Shown in pieces: positions 54,925 to 63,302 of a stretch of 64,000 nt of DNA (position 1 is its first letter; the number at the start of each line of letters is the position of its first letter). The notes under the pieces are model-generated. The model saw only the letters and a list, made by a program, of their open reading frames with translations. It ran no database searches and was not told the origin of the DNA. Both the position numbers and the translations under genes were made by a program. The DNA comes from Fictibacillus marinisediminis. GTDB lineage: Bacteria > Bacillota > Bacilli > Bacillales > Fictibacillaceae. Where the stretch lies: the NCBI RefSeq assembly GCF_023149135.1, contig NZ_JAIWJX010000002.1, positions 2,418,001 through 2,482,000 on the forward strand, written 5' to 3'.

Positions 54925-56204
54925 TTAAATCCATCCTCTGAAACGGGAGGCTTCAGCCATCTTGCGCACGCCTACCATATAGGCTGCGAGGCGCATATTT
55001 ACTTTACGATTCATGGCCGTTGTGTAAACGTTATTAAAAGATTTCACCATTACAGTTTCAAGCTTCTCTTCTACTTCTTCTTCTGTCCAATAATATCCCT
55101 GGTTGTTCTGTACCCATTCGAAATAGGAAACCGTTACACCGCCGGCACTTGCCAGCACGTCCGGTACAAGAAGGATGCCGCGCTCTGTCAAAATCTTTGT
55201 TCCTTCAAGTGTTGTAGGGCCATTGGCTGCTTCGACTACGATAGAAGCTTTAATATTATGGGCATTTTCTGCTGTAATCTGATTTTCAATCGCTGCAGGA
55301 ACAAGAATATCGCAATCCAGTTCTAAAAGCTCTTTGTTGGAAATGGTATCTTTGAATAATTTAGTAACCGTACCAAAGCTGTCGCGCCTTTCCAAGAGAT
55401 AGTCAATATCAAGGCCTTCTGGATCGTGGAGTGCACCATAAGCATCAGAGATCCCAATGACTTTTGCGCCTGAATCATGCATAAACTTCGCTAAGAAGCT
55501 GCCTGCGTTTCCGAATCCCTGGATAACGACTCTTGCACCCTCAATTTCAAACCCCCGTTTTGCAGCTGCTTCACGAATGCAGATTGTTACCCCTTTCGCT
55601 GTAGCTGTTTCACGGCCGTGTGAACCGCCTAGAACAAGCGGCTTGCCTGTGATGAAGCCAGGTGAGTCAAATTCTCTGATCCGGCTGTATTCATCCATCA
55701 TCCAAGCCATGATTTGAGAGTTGGTAAACACGTCAGGTGCCGGAATGTCCTTTGTAGGACCAACGAGCTGGCTGATCGCACGGACATAACCGCGGCTTAG
55801 ACGCTCCAGTTCACGGAACGACATGTTGCGGGGATCACAAATGATTCCCCTTTACCTCCGCCGTATGGAAGATCCACAATTCCTGCTTTTAAGCTCATCC
55901 AAATCGAAAGTGCTTTCACTTCTGTCTCTGTTACACTCGGGTGAAAGCGGACTCCCCCTTTAGTCGGGCCGACTGCGTCATTATGCTGGGAACGGTATCC
56001 CGTAAATATTTTAGTAGAGCCATCATCCATTTTTACCGGGATGCGGACAGTCAGCATCCGGATCGGTTCTTTGAGAAGTTCATATACTTCCTCAGGGTAC
56101 CCTAATTTATCAAGTGCTTCCCCAATCACTGATTGTGTTGCGGTTAGCACGTTGTTATTTTCATGGTTATCAGATTTGTGATCTGCTGCGTTTTGGGCAG
56201 TCAT
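54925..56204 (-). pseudogene. gudB: NAD-specific glutamate dehydrogenase, frameshifted
   Basis: Two frames together encode a full-length GDH. The first (start ATG 56204, seven bases after GGAGG) runs through [20 protein letters not shown] and the catalytic-lysine segment [17 protein letters not shown], then leaves frame. The second (from 55824) continues [17 protein letters not shown] and carries the NAD-binding [15 protein letters not shown]. One missing G in GGGG at 55850-55847 explains it; a fifth restores [16 protein letters not shown]. It is of the RocG/GudB type; the ypbH neighbour points to gudB. It is disrupted as given. Confidence 0.9.
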
Positions 56205-56339
56205 TTGGTTACCTCCCATTATTGTCACCTCTAAAGTTTAGTCAATCTTCAGAGACAGTATACACCTTTGTTAGTCCTATGAGAAGGGAATTTTCAAGAT
56301 ATTCGCGAAAAAGGTAAGCGCTTTCGGTACTTTTTTACT

Positions 56340-56396
56340 ATCAAACGGCCGGCATAATGAAGCCCCCCCTAGACTTGAAGGGAGGGCGGCCGTTTA
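56340..56396 (-). terminator. Long inverted repeat after ddl, possible terminator
   Basis: AAACGGCCG and CGGCCGTTT bracket an inner CCCTCCC/GGGGGGG stem. On the minus strand it lies at the ddl stop, but only three T follow, so termination is less sure than for other hairpins. Confidence 0.55.
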
Positions 56397-57311
56397 TTTT
56401 TGAAGCGAAAGCTGAATGAGCTTCTCGATCATATCAGGGTAAGAAAGACCTACTTCTTTCGCCGCGTCCGGGAATAAGCTGGTTGGTGTCATTCCCGGCA
56501 GCGTATTGACTTCAAGAATGACAGGTTCACTTCCGTCGCTCGGAATAATGAAATCAACCCTGGAATAAACTTCGCACCCCAATACCTCATGAGCCAAAAC
56601 GGCTTGTTTCTGAAGCAATGATGTGGTTTTTTCATCAAGGCGTGCCGGTACATAATGTACACTTCCGCCTTCCGCATACTTGGATTCATAATCGTAATAC
56701 TCATTTTTCGGGACAATCTCAACGACAGGGAGAGCATTGACACTTCCTTTTTCCCCCATAACCGCCACTGTCACTTCTTTGCCGGATACAAATTCTTCAA
56801 CCATAACTGTATGATCATGCAAAAGGGCTGAAGCGATGCCTTTCAGCATTTCATCTTTGTTTTTTGCGATGGTCAATCCAATCGTAGATCCCTCATGATT
56901 CGGTTTGACAACAAGAGGAAATCCGAAAGGAACATCGAGTTTATCCTCGCGGTATAGCTTTTTCTCCAAAACAACCTCTTTAGCCGTTCGGATTCCAGCA
57001 TTTTTAAAAAACTGTTTGGAACGGGCTTTATCCATTGCCAGCGCCGATGCAAGAACACCAGAACCAACATAAGGAATCTTCAGCATATCAAGCAAGCTTT
57101 GCAGCTTGCCGTCCTCACCGTATTTTCCATGCAATCCGATGAATACGATATCTGCATTCAGCTGAATGATTTCTTCCAGTCGATCAGGATGAAAGTCCAC
57201 TCCGATTACTTCATGCCCTTTCGCTTCCAAAGCGTTCATAATCTGTTTTCCACTAGATAAGGATACCTCGCGCTCAGCGGATACTCCTCCGTATAAAACT
57301 GCAATTTTCAT
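56394..57311 (-). CDS. ddl: D-alanine-D-alanine ligase
   Basis: Makes the D-Ala-D-Ala dipeptide of peptidoglycan. The 305-residue ATP-grasp enzyme has VLYGGVSAEREVSLSSG at the N-terminus, VFIGLHGKYGEDG near residue 56 and ILEVNTLPGMTPTSLFP at the end. The ATG at 57311 follows GGGAG; the ORF extends six codons upstream. It lies between ypbH and the glutamate dehydrogenase gene. Confidence 0.96.
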   Translation of the reverse strand: MKIAVLYGGVSAEREVSLSSGKQIMNALEAKGHEVIGVDFHPDRLEEIIQLNADIVFIGLHGKYGEDGKLQSLLDMLKIPYVGSGVLASALAMDKARSKQFFKNAGIRTAKEVVLEKKLYREDKLDVPFGFPLVVKPNHEGSTIGLTIAKNKDEMLKGIASALLHDHTVMVEEFVSGKEVTVAVMGEKGSVNALPVVEIVPKNEYYDYESKYAEGGSVHYVPARLDEKTTSLLQKQAVLAHEVLGCEVYSRVDFIIPSDGSEPVILEVNTLPGMTPTSLFPDAAKEVGLSYPDMIEKLIQLSLQK

Positions 57312-57451
57312 GTGTGTAATCACTCCCACCCCAAAAATATATGTAGTTCATTATATTCCCTGCCCCGTTTTGTGAGCTTTTCTATAAGGAAATCCCATAT
57401 ATCATACCATGTTTGCAGGTTGATGTAATGGCTAATGTGTTTTTTCAAATA

Positions 57452-57477
57452 AAAAACTCCCGGATTTTCGGGAGTTT
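57452..57477 (-). terminator. Terminator after ypbH
   Basis: On the minus strand AAACTCCCG and CGGGAGTTT pair around AAAATC and run into TTTATTTG. Confidence 0.85.
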
Positions 57478-58066
57478 AATTAAAATAAGAATTGATTTGG
57501 GAAATTGCATTGCTTTCCATCAAGGCTTTGCCATATTCGATCACTCTGTAGCTCGTAATGGTAGAAGAACTGCCAAATTCAGCTAACAATGCAATGAGTG
57601 TATCCAGTTCAATATCGGGAAGATCCTGTTCTTCAAACTTCAGATAGAAACAGTTTTCAAATGAATAGAGTGTCCCACCGTCAATGCTGAGCTGACCAAG
57701 GCGTTTTGCCAATGAGATGACATCTTCAAAGGAAGAAAATTCATAGAAGATTTCGTCACTTTCATCCAAGGTTACTTGCATTTCAATATAGTCTTCATCA
57801 TATTCATCTTCGAGTTCATACTCGTTATGACCTTTTGTCACAATGACCACCATTCCTTGCGCCGGTAAAGCAAAAACTTCAACAGCAATCGGTCCGTCTG
57901 CTTTGAATCCCACTTCGTCGTCTGCTTCGGTCATCATATCTCTGAATAGTTGGTGAACTTTAGGAATATCCTGCCATATTTCATCTTTGGAGATTCCGCG
58001 TTCTTTTAAATCATCAAACGTTAGGAAGATCTTGATCTTGTTATAAGTTAATCGCTCTACCCGCAT
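57476..58066 (-). CDS. mecB: MecA/YpbH family ClpC adaptor
   Basis: Adaptor that targets proteins to the ClpCP protease; MecA controls competence, and YpbH (MecB) is its paralogue. The 196-residue protein has the N-terminal substrate-binding part (LTYNKIKIFLTFDDLKERGI), an acidic linker (YELEDEYDEDYIEM) and a C-terminal ClpC-binding domain with SFEDVISLAKRL. Its place next to gudB favours YpbH over MecA. The ATG at 58066 follows GGGGG. Confidence 0.88.
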   Translation of the reverse strand: MRVERLTYNKIKIFLTFDDLKERGISKDEIWQDIPKVHQLFRDMMTEADDEVGFKADGPIAVEVFALPAQGMVVIVTKGHNEYELEDEYDEDYIEMQVTLDESDEIFYEFSSFEDVISLAKRLGQLSIDGGTLYSFENCFYLKFEEQDLPDIELDTLIALLAEFGSSSTITSYRVIEYGKALMESNAISQINSYFN

Positions 58067-58155
58067 TTCTGGTCCCCCTTACGATCGATTCCGCAACTCT
58101 TTAATACACTATATGAGTAAGAAGGAAGTTGGTGCTAAACTTCTCTTACCGCACT

Positions 58156-59094
58156 TTAATGATCAAGAGCCGGTCGCTTTTCTTGTTTTAATTTTTTATG
58201 AATCCATTGTTCCCAATCTGATTTGGTGTTCCCTATTATGATGTCTTTAAATTTGGTTTTTATATCATTGGATAAATATTCAATTCCCAGTCCTCCTAAG
58301 CCGATCTGAAGGTTTGGATACTCTTTATCCACCTTTTCAAGCCAATTCAGGGTCTGAGAAAGATGTTGTTCCATCGTACAGGAAACAACTAACAATTTAG
58401 GGTCGATTTCATTAATGACAACATTAAGATCCTCGGGAGGGATTCCTTTACCAAGATAGATGACTTCAAACCCTTTTTGCCTCAAGTACAGTGTGAAAAT
58501 CAGTAAACCTAATTCATGGGTCTCTTTTAATCCGCAAACCGCCATTACTTTTGGCAAGTAACCGTCGACAGGAAGATGATAGAGTATGTTCCCGATCTTC
58601 GTCTTCAAAAAAGAGGTCGCATAATGCTCATGGGCAACCGTAATTTTATGGTTCTCCCACATATGGCCGATTTTTACGAGTAAAGAGCCTAGTATATCAA
58701 TCGTTACTTTTTCTATGGTAAAAAGGCTGAATGCACGGTCCAAAACTTCCTTGGCTTTGTTTTCATTGAAAGAAAGGAGTGCGGACAGCAGCTCGTCCGC
58801 CAGTTGAACAGCCATATCCTTCTGGCTGCTGCTCTCGACGACGAACTGATCGATGTTATTTTCATGATGTTCAAGCAGATCTACAGCCTGGCTAATCGTG
58901 AAACCGTGATTAATTTTATTCATGAGCCATTTAATGATATAGATGTGTTCATCTGTATATAGCCTGTGGCCAGCTTCATTGCGCTTGGGCTGGATGATGG
59001 AATATCTCCGCTCCCAGGCTCTTAATGTTCCCGCCTGGATTCCAAGCATTTTTGAAACGGCTTTAATATTGTATTTCCCTTCCTGTGAAGCCAT
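58156..59094 (-). CDS. MerR-type regulator with B12-binding domain (CarH/LitR-like)
   Basis: A 312-residue protein with an N-terminal MerR helix-turn-helix (AVSKMLGIQAGTLRAWERRY, near residue 12). A four-helix cap follows with W-x9-EH (MWENHKITVAHEHYATSF, about residue 165), then a Rossmann B12 domain with ExHxxG (LKETHELG). In CarH and LitR these motifs bind adenosylcobalamin and make a light-controlled repressor, often of carotenoid genes. The ATG at 59094 follows GGAGG. A promoter with a palindrome over the -35 suggests autoregulation. Confidence 0.85.
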   Translation of the reverse strand: MASQEGKYNIKAVSKMLGIQAGTLRAWERRYSIIQPKRNEAGHRLYTDEHIYIIKWLMNKINHGFTISQAVDLLEHHENNIDQFVVESSSQKDMAVQLADELLSALLSFNENKAKEVLDRAFSLFTIEKVTIDILGSLLVKIGHMWENHKITVAHEHYATSFLKTKIGNILYHLPVDGYLPKVMAVCGLKETHELGLLIFTLYLRQKGFEVIYLGKGIPPEDLNVVINEIDPKLLVVSCTMEQHLSQTLNWLEKVDKEYPNLQIGLGGLGIEYLSNDIKTKFKDIIIGNTKSDWEQWIHKKLKQEKRPALDH

Positions 59095-59127
59095 TTCTAA
59101 ATCCTCCAATAGCTGATTATACCCATA

Positions 59128-59156
59128 AGTATAGCGGACTGCTTACCTTGTGTAAA
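59128..59156 (-). promoter_or_regulatory. SigA-type promoter of the B12 MerR gene
   Basis: On the minus strand TTTACA (59156-59151) and TATACT (59133-59128) are 17 bases apart, about 30 bases before the start codon. Confidence 0.65.
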
Positions 59157-59166
59157 ATTTGTACAA
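59148..59166. promoter_or_regulatory. Palindrome over the -35 box, candidate operator
   Basis: The minus strand reads TTGTACAAATTTTACACAA, a 19-base imperfect palindrome (TTGT-AAATTT-ACAA). It covers the -35 of the MerR promoter. A related TGTAC string lies about 25 bases further upstream. Autorepression is inferred, as in other CarH/LitR systems. Confidence 0.5.
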
Positions 59167-59272
59167 CGCCTCACAAATATACTCGTACATGCATAGAACT
59201 AAAAAGATTGGGAGTACAGTGTTAATCCCCGTTAATAACTTTTTGTAAAACACATTTTAACTGAAAATTGAT

Positions 59273-59304
59273 AAAAAGGACAGCCCCGGTATGCAGGGCT
59301 GGCC
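59273..59304 (-). terminator. Terminator after the CBS-domain gene
   Basis: On the minus strand GGCCAGCCC and GGGGCTGTCC pair with one bulge and run into TTTTTATC. Confidence 0.75.
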
Positions 59305-59307
59305 AGA

Positions 59308-59940
59308 TCAATCCTCATGTATGCTTAAAATTCTGAATCCAGACTGGCTGAGCTTTTCCACAAACTTTTCAAGATTTGGTGTTTTTTCCACTTTCATTAC
59401 CATTCGTCTTACGAGCTGATCCGTTTCATCAAATGTAGTCAGTGAGATAATATTCTCGTGAAATTGCTTTGTAATCTCAGACAATCGGGCAATCCTTCCT
59501 TCCGTTTCAAGGGATGCGAAGGATATTCTAATCCCGGGCTTTTTCATGCCGAACGCGCTTTGAAACTGCTCCAGCACATCATACCGGGTAACGACGCCAA
59601 GCAATTGATTATGTTTGTCAGTTACGGCAACGATCGGCATATCCTTTACCATCAGCAGAGTCCTTTCAAACATTTCATCTTCACTGATGGTCAGTTTTCT
59701 GCAGCTGGCAATATCGCCGGCTTTTGTTTTTGCTAAAAATTGCTCCTTTGTCTGGTTGTTCGCGAAAAAAGCTTCGTAGATGGAATGACGTGTAAGAATC
59801 CCTTTAAACCTGTTATCAGAGACGACCGGAACTCCGTCAATATCATACTTTTGCAGAAGATCAAGCACTTGTTTTACAGAATCTTTTTCCTTCACAAAAT
59901 GTGTCTTACGCAATGGGATCATATTGCTTTTTACAAACAT
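59308..59940 (-). CDS. CBS-pair protein with C-terminal ACT-like domain (AcuB-like)
   Basis: A 210-residue cytoplasmic protein with two CBS domains: about residues 1-60 (DIDGVPVVSDNRFKGILTRH) and 75-130 (MPIVAVTDKHNQLLGVVTRYD). A C-terminal ACT-like part follows (RIARLSEITKQFHENIISLTTF). CBS pairs bind adenosyl nucleotides. The architecture resembles AcuB of acetoin metabolism, but no acu genes are near. The ATG at 59940 is 12 bases after GGAGG, somewhat far. Confidence 0.8.
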   Translation of the reverse strand: MFVKSNMIPLRKTHFVKEKDSVKQVLDLLQKYDIDGVPVVSDNRFKGILTRHSIYEAFFANNQTKEQFLAKTKAGDIASCRKLTISEDEMFERTLLMVKDMPIVAVTDKHNQLLGVVTRYDVLEQFQSAFGMKKPGIRISFASLETEGRIARLSEITKQFHENIISLTTFDETDQLVRRMVMKVEKTPNLEKFVEKLSQSGFRILSIHED

Positions 59941-60002
59941 ACTCTTTCACTTCCTCCCCGCAGCCACTTGATTTAAATTTTAAGAATATTTAAAATCTTT
60001 TA

Positions 60003-60031
60003 TTGAAAATACTGTAAAATTGACTTATCAT
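60003..60031 (+). promoter_or_regulatory. Candidate promoter of the small plus-strand ORF
   Basis: TTGAAA (60003-60008) and TATCAT (60026-60031) are 17 bases apart in an AT-rich intergenic region. Confidence 0.45.
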
Positions 60032-60075
60032 TGAATTAACAAGTGAAAACTTAAAAAAGAATGGAGAGGAACATC

Positions 60076-60294
60076 ATGACTTTATTAAAAATCAAGACAA
60101 AATCTCTCGTGTTAAATAAAGATCTAAGATATAACGAAAAACTTGGACTCCCTGTTGAAGTCTATTGTCCGAATTCCCATAGAACTATTGCTTTCGGGCG
60201 CATCGAGACGATGGATGACCATTTTGTAGTCATCAATTCAGAGAAACATTCCATCGCTGAACACTTCTTTTTCGGATGCCCCAGCGCGATCTAG
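60076..60294 (+). CDS. Small hypothetical protein
   Basis: A 72-residue ORF from ATG 60076, six bases after GAGAGG. The product is soluble and beta-rich, with segments GLPVEVYCPNSHR and RIETMDDHFVVINSEK, and ends in FFFGCPSAI. I do not recognise the family. It is on the plus strand in the pocket between ypbF and ypbH, where neighbours differ from B. subtilis. It converges on ypbF with four bases between the stops. Confidence 0.7.
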   Translation: MTLLKIKTKSLVLNKDLRYNEKLGLPVEVYCPNSHRTIAFGRIETMDDHFVVINSEKHSIAEHFFFGCPSAI

Positions 60295-60298
60295 CTCT

Positions 60299-60751
60299 TC
60301 ATTTATGATACAGATTTATGTTGTACTCAGATTTAACATACTCCAATACATGATGCCTGTTCTTCCACATTTCCGGCCTTGGCCATAAATCGTCTCCGCG
60401 TTCAATGATCTCTTTCCTGATGCTTTCATATTCATCATCCGCTTTTGCACATTTCTTTTTGAGCCGTTTCCACTGAACCCCTGCCACTATAAAATAAATC
60501 CCGATAAACCAGATCATCCTGTCTCCTGCGAGGGAAAACAATGCCGCCCGTACACTTTCAGCATGGGTTAACTTAAAACCATACAAGTAGATCAACCCCA
60601 GGCAGCCCATGAGCGAACTATAAAACGCCCACCATTTCATCTGCCTGTCAAACTGGTCTTTCTGTTCTTTCTTTTCAATCAGCGTCTGAAGCACCACTTT
60701 GCAGATTTCTGAGATAAAAGGCTCGATCTTCCAGTAGTTGATTGCGTTCAT
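60299..60751 (-). CDS. ypbF: YpbF-like membrane protein (DUF2663)
   Basis: A 150-residue protein with two membrane helices near residues 50-65 (SSLMGCLGLIYLYGF) and 80-100 (MIWFIGIYFIVAGVQW), flanked by charged helices. The ATG at 60751 follows GGAGGGGG; the ORF has ten more upstream codons without need. It lies downstream of the YpbE-like gene, the conserved order. Function unknown. Confidence 0.85.
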   Translation of the reverse strand: MNAINYWKIEPFISEICKVVLQTLIEKKEQKDQFDRQMKWWAFYSSLMGCLGLIYLYGFKLTHAESVRAALFSLAGDRMIWFIGIYFIVAGVQWKRLKKKCAKADDEYESIRKEIIERGDDLWPRPEMWKNRHHVLEYVKSEYNINLYHK

Positions 60752-60849
60752 ATAAGCCCCCTCCTGCTTCAACGTATGCAAAATTAGATTAAATCATTCC
60801 CAATGGCTTCCTGTTTTTGATCTCGTTCTCCAGAGGCCTTTTTTAAATA

Positions 60850-60889
60850 AAAAAAGGATGCTGACGAATTTTGCATCAGCATCCTTTTA
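60850..60889 (-). terminator. Terminator after the YpbE-like gene
   Basis: On the minus strand AAAAGGATGCTGA and TCAGCATCCTTTT form a perfect 13-bp stem and run into TTTATT. Confidence 0.9.
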
Positions 60890-60894
60890 CTACT

Positions 60895-61179
60895 TCATGA
60901 TTCTATTTTCACCTTCTGTACATCGTCATTTCCTTTTAGCGGATCCGTTACTCTCGGAAACCAATAGTTATATGTAAGGATAAAAACAACGAGGAGCAAG
61001 AAAATAACAAGCAGAGATTGGGCCAGCGGCAGCCGGTTCTTTTTTTTCTCTTCTGAAGAACTCTCGGGTTCCACTGCATTTTCTTTTCTTATCTGTTCCG
61101 TTTTTCTTTTATGAAATTCCTTCCTCGAAGGCAGCGGACGATCGTTTATTAGTTCAGATTGTTCACTCATGTTCTTCAT
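60895..61179 (-). CDS. YpbE-like membrane protein without LysM domain
   Basis: A 94-residue protein: charged cytoplasmic N-terminus (LPSRKEFHKRKTEQIRKE), one membrane helix (AQSLLVIFLLLVVFILTYNYW) and a short outside tail. It holds the place of ypbE, whose B. subtilis product is much longer and ends in a LysM domain. Here the frame ends normally and a terminator follows at once, so no LysM part is left. The ATG at 61179 follows GGAGG. It overlaps ypbD. Confidence 0.75.
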   Translation of the reverse strand: MKNMSEQSELINDRPLPSRKEFHKRKTEQIRKENAVEPESSSEEKKKNRLPLAQSLLVIFLLLVVFILTYNYWFPRVTDPLKGNDDVQKVKIES

Positions 61180-61792
61180 GAGTACCACCTCCGTTGTCCT
61201 CTATGGGATAAGATTTAGAATGGGTCGTAAGCCATCCTTTGGAAATCAGCAGCCCCAGAAAAAAATCGATAAAAAAATGAGCGGTCATCGGAACAAGCAG
61301 ATTCTCGGTGTATTGGTATAAATATCCGAGAAGAAAGCTAAGTAGAACCGCTGCACTGAAAAGTACAGGCTTTTTTATATATCGTACATGGAGGACTGCA
61401 AAAAGTATACTTGTTAAGCTTAAGCCGAGCAAGGGCTGTACAGCTCCCCGAAAGAGCCACTCTTCTGAAAACGAAATGACAGCTGTTAGTACAGCAATAT
61501 GCCAGACCGGAACCGAGCGGAAGATGCGCTCATTGATCCCTCCGTCATCCAAGGAACGTTTCGGCATCCATTTATGCAGAAGGAGGTTAATAATGACTAC
61601 CGCTAATGCGGTTCCTGCTCCCAAAATTATGATATTAAAGCTTTCCCATCGGAACCGGTGCAGATCAAAGCCCGCAAACCACATGATGGCTGTTCCGGCA
61701 GCAAAGAATAGAAATTGGGAAAAATATATATTAGTGCGTAATTCTCGGTCGCTCATTTGCCGGATAAGCTGTGCTTGATCCCAATTCTTCAT
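61163..61792 (-). CDS. ypbD: CPBP family intramembrane metalloprotease YpbD
   Basis: A 209-residue membrane protein of the CAAX-protease/bacteriocin-processing family. The active-site EExxxR is in SFSEEWLFRGAVQPLLGL near residue 110, with later His residues in LHVRY and TAHFFIDFFLG. The start is uncertain: ATG 61792 has only weak upstream complementarity and lies inside the recS end, giving a 62-base overlap; ATG 61756 is an alternative. Confidence 0.85.
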   Translation of the reverse strand: MKNWDQAQLIRQMSDRELRTNIYFSQFLFFAAGTAIMWFAGFDLHRFRWESFNIIILGAGTALAVVIINLLLHKWMPKRSLDDGGINERIFRSVPVWHIAVLTAVISFSEEWLFRGAVQPLLGLSLTSILFAVLHVRYIKKPVLFSAAVLLSFLLGYLYQYTENLLVPMTAHFFIDFFLGLLISKGWLTTHSKSYPIEDNGGGTHEEHE

Positions 61793-63302
61793 GATGATCA
61801 TCACTTTCCTGATTAAAAATTAGTTGCAGCTCATTTTGCCAATTCACAGCTGCTGCAGGCTGAGGATTTGTACGAGTTTCCTTTTGGATGAAATGTCCGA
61901 TATCTGCCTTGCAGTGGCTGCAGCAATTACTTGGGCGTTCCCCCATCTCATCATGAAAGATGTGTGCAATCTTTTCTCGTTTGCAGAAATCTCCTCTTGT
62001 CCATTCTACCATTTCATCTATTTTTTTGCGTTTCAGAGCTTTTCTGTTTTTCATTTTTTGAAGAATACGTTCCTTGGCTTCATCCGGCAGCACATTTCCT
62101 TCGTTTAAAAAGTAACCCTCTTTTTCTAACTGATAAAGCAAAAATCTTCTTGCGCTGTCACTCATTTCAAACCTTTCCAGCATACCCGAAAATGAAACGC
62201 GGTCAGCCGCAGGCAGTGAAGCACAATGGAGTATTTGTCCCTCATCTGGAAACTCATGGTCAATAAACATCCCCGGAATTTCTTCATCCCCTCTGCAATA
62301 TAACAAAACAGCGAGACTCTCTTTGCCGTCTCTTCCCGCCCGGCCGATTTCCTGGACGTAAGACTCCATGGCAGAAGGCATATGAAAATGGACAACAAAC
62401 CGGATGTTCGGTTTGTTGATGCCCATGCCGAAAGCATTGGTACAGCAAATGATATCAAGTTCATCATTTAGAAACTGTTTTTGGATCAGCAGCCGATCCT
62501 CATTTTCAAGTCCCCCATGGTAGGCAGCTACGCGAGTCATCCCTTTTTCTCTCAGATTTTCTGCAAGGTTTTCAGCCCATGATCTTGTCGAGGCATAAAG
62601 AATTCCAGGTCCATTTAATGAGGAAGCGAGTTCAATGGCACGATTCAGTTTATCCAGATGTTCCGTGCAGTGCTCTACTGTTAACGTGATGTTCGGCCGA
62701 TCCACACGATAAACATGCATCGCACAGCTTTTCATTTTAAGCTTTGCTGTGATATCATCTCTGACTTCCGGTGTAGCGGTCGCTGTCAGAGCAAGACAAG
62801 GGGGATTCCCAATATTGCTTCGAAACGACGCCAGTTTTAGATAACTGGTCCGAAATTCATGGCCCCATTGCGATATACAATGCGCCTCATCAACAACGAA
62901 CAGAGAGACGGAGATTTTTTTCAGTTCGTTGAGTACAAATTCATTTTCAAGTATTTCAGGAGAAACATATATAAATTTATAAGAAGAGAGCCTGTGAAGC
63001 ACTCTTCTTTTTTCTTCAAAATCCATAAAACTGTTTAAAGCGACCGCTCTTTTTTCCCCAGAACGCTTAAGCTGTTCCACCTGGTCTTCCATCAGTGAAA
63101 GAAGAGGTGAGACAATGATGATTGAGCCGGAAAGAATGTAGCCTGGAAGCTGATAGCATAATGATTTTCCTGTACCAGTAGGCATCATGGCCAGTACGTC
63201 ATTTCCCATCAGAATGTCTTCGATCACTTCCTTCTGTCCAGTGCGGAATTCATCATATCCGAAATTTTTACTTAACAGGGCTTCCAGCTCCAATTCGATC
63301 AC
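61731..63302 (-). CDS. recS: RecQ-family DNA helicase (RecS)
   Basis: 3'-5' helicase of 523 residues, the short form without the HRDC domain of RecQ. Walker A MPTGTGKSLCYQ lies near residue 40, DEAH in VVDEAHCISQWGHEF near 135, motif VI in QEIGRAGRDGKES, and a zinc site in the C-terminal part (FCKREK and NCCSHCKADIG). The GTG at 63302 overlaps the ypbB end. This is the ypbB-recS-ypbD order of Bacillus. Confidence 0.93.
   Translation of the reverse strand: MIELELEALLSKNFGYDEFRTGQKEVIEDILMGNDVLAMMPTGTGKSLCYQLPGYILSGSIIIVSPLLSLMEDQVEQLKRSGEKRAVALNSFMDFEEKRRVLHRLSSYKFIYVSPEILENEFVLNELKKISVSLFVVDEAHCISQWGHEFRTSYLKLASFRSNIGNPPCLALTATATPEVRDDITAKLKMKSCAMHVYRVDRPNITLTVEHCTEHLDKLNRAIELASSLNGPGILYASTRSWAENLAENLREKGMTRVAAYHGGLENEDRLLIQKQFLNDELDIICCTNAFGMGINKPNIRFVVHFHMPSAMESYVQEIGRAGRDGKESLAVLLYCRGDEEIPGMFIDHEFPDEGQILHCASLPAADRVSFSGMLERFEMSDSARRFLLYQLEKEGYFLNEGNVLPDEAKERILQKMKNRKALKRKKIDEMVEWTRGDFCKREKIAHIFHDEMGERPSNCCSHCKADIGHFIQKETRTNPQPAAAVNWQNELQLIFNQESDDHHEELGSSTAYPANERPRITH

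Noticed and set aside
56340..56396. Insertion-sequence end at the ddl 3' inverted repeat
   Set aside because: No transposase or target duplication is near; a terminator-like hairpin is the simpler reading.
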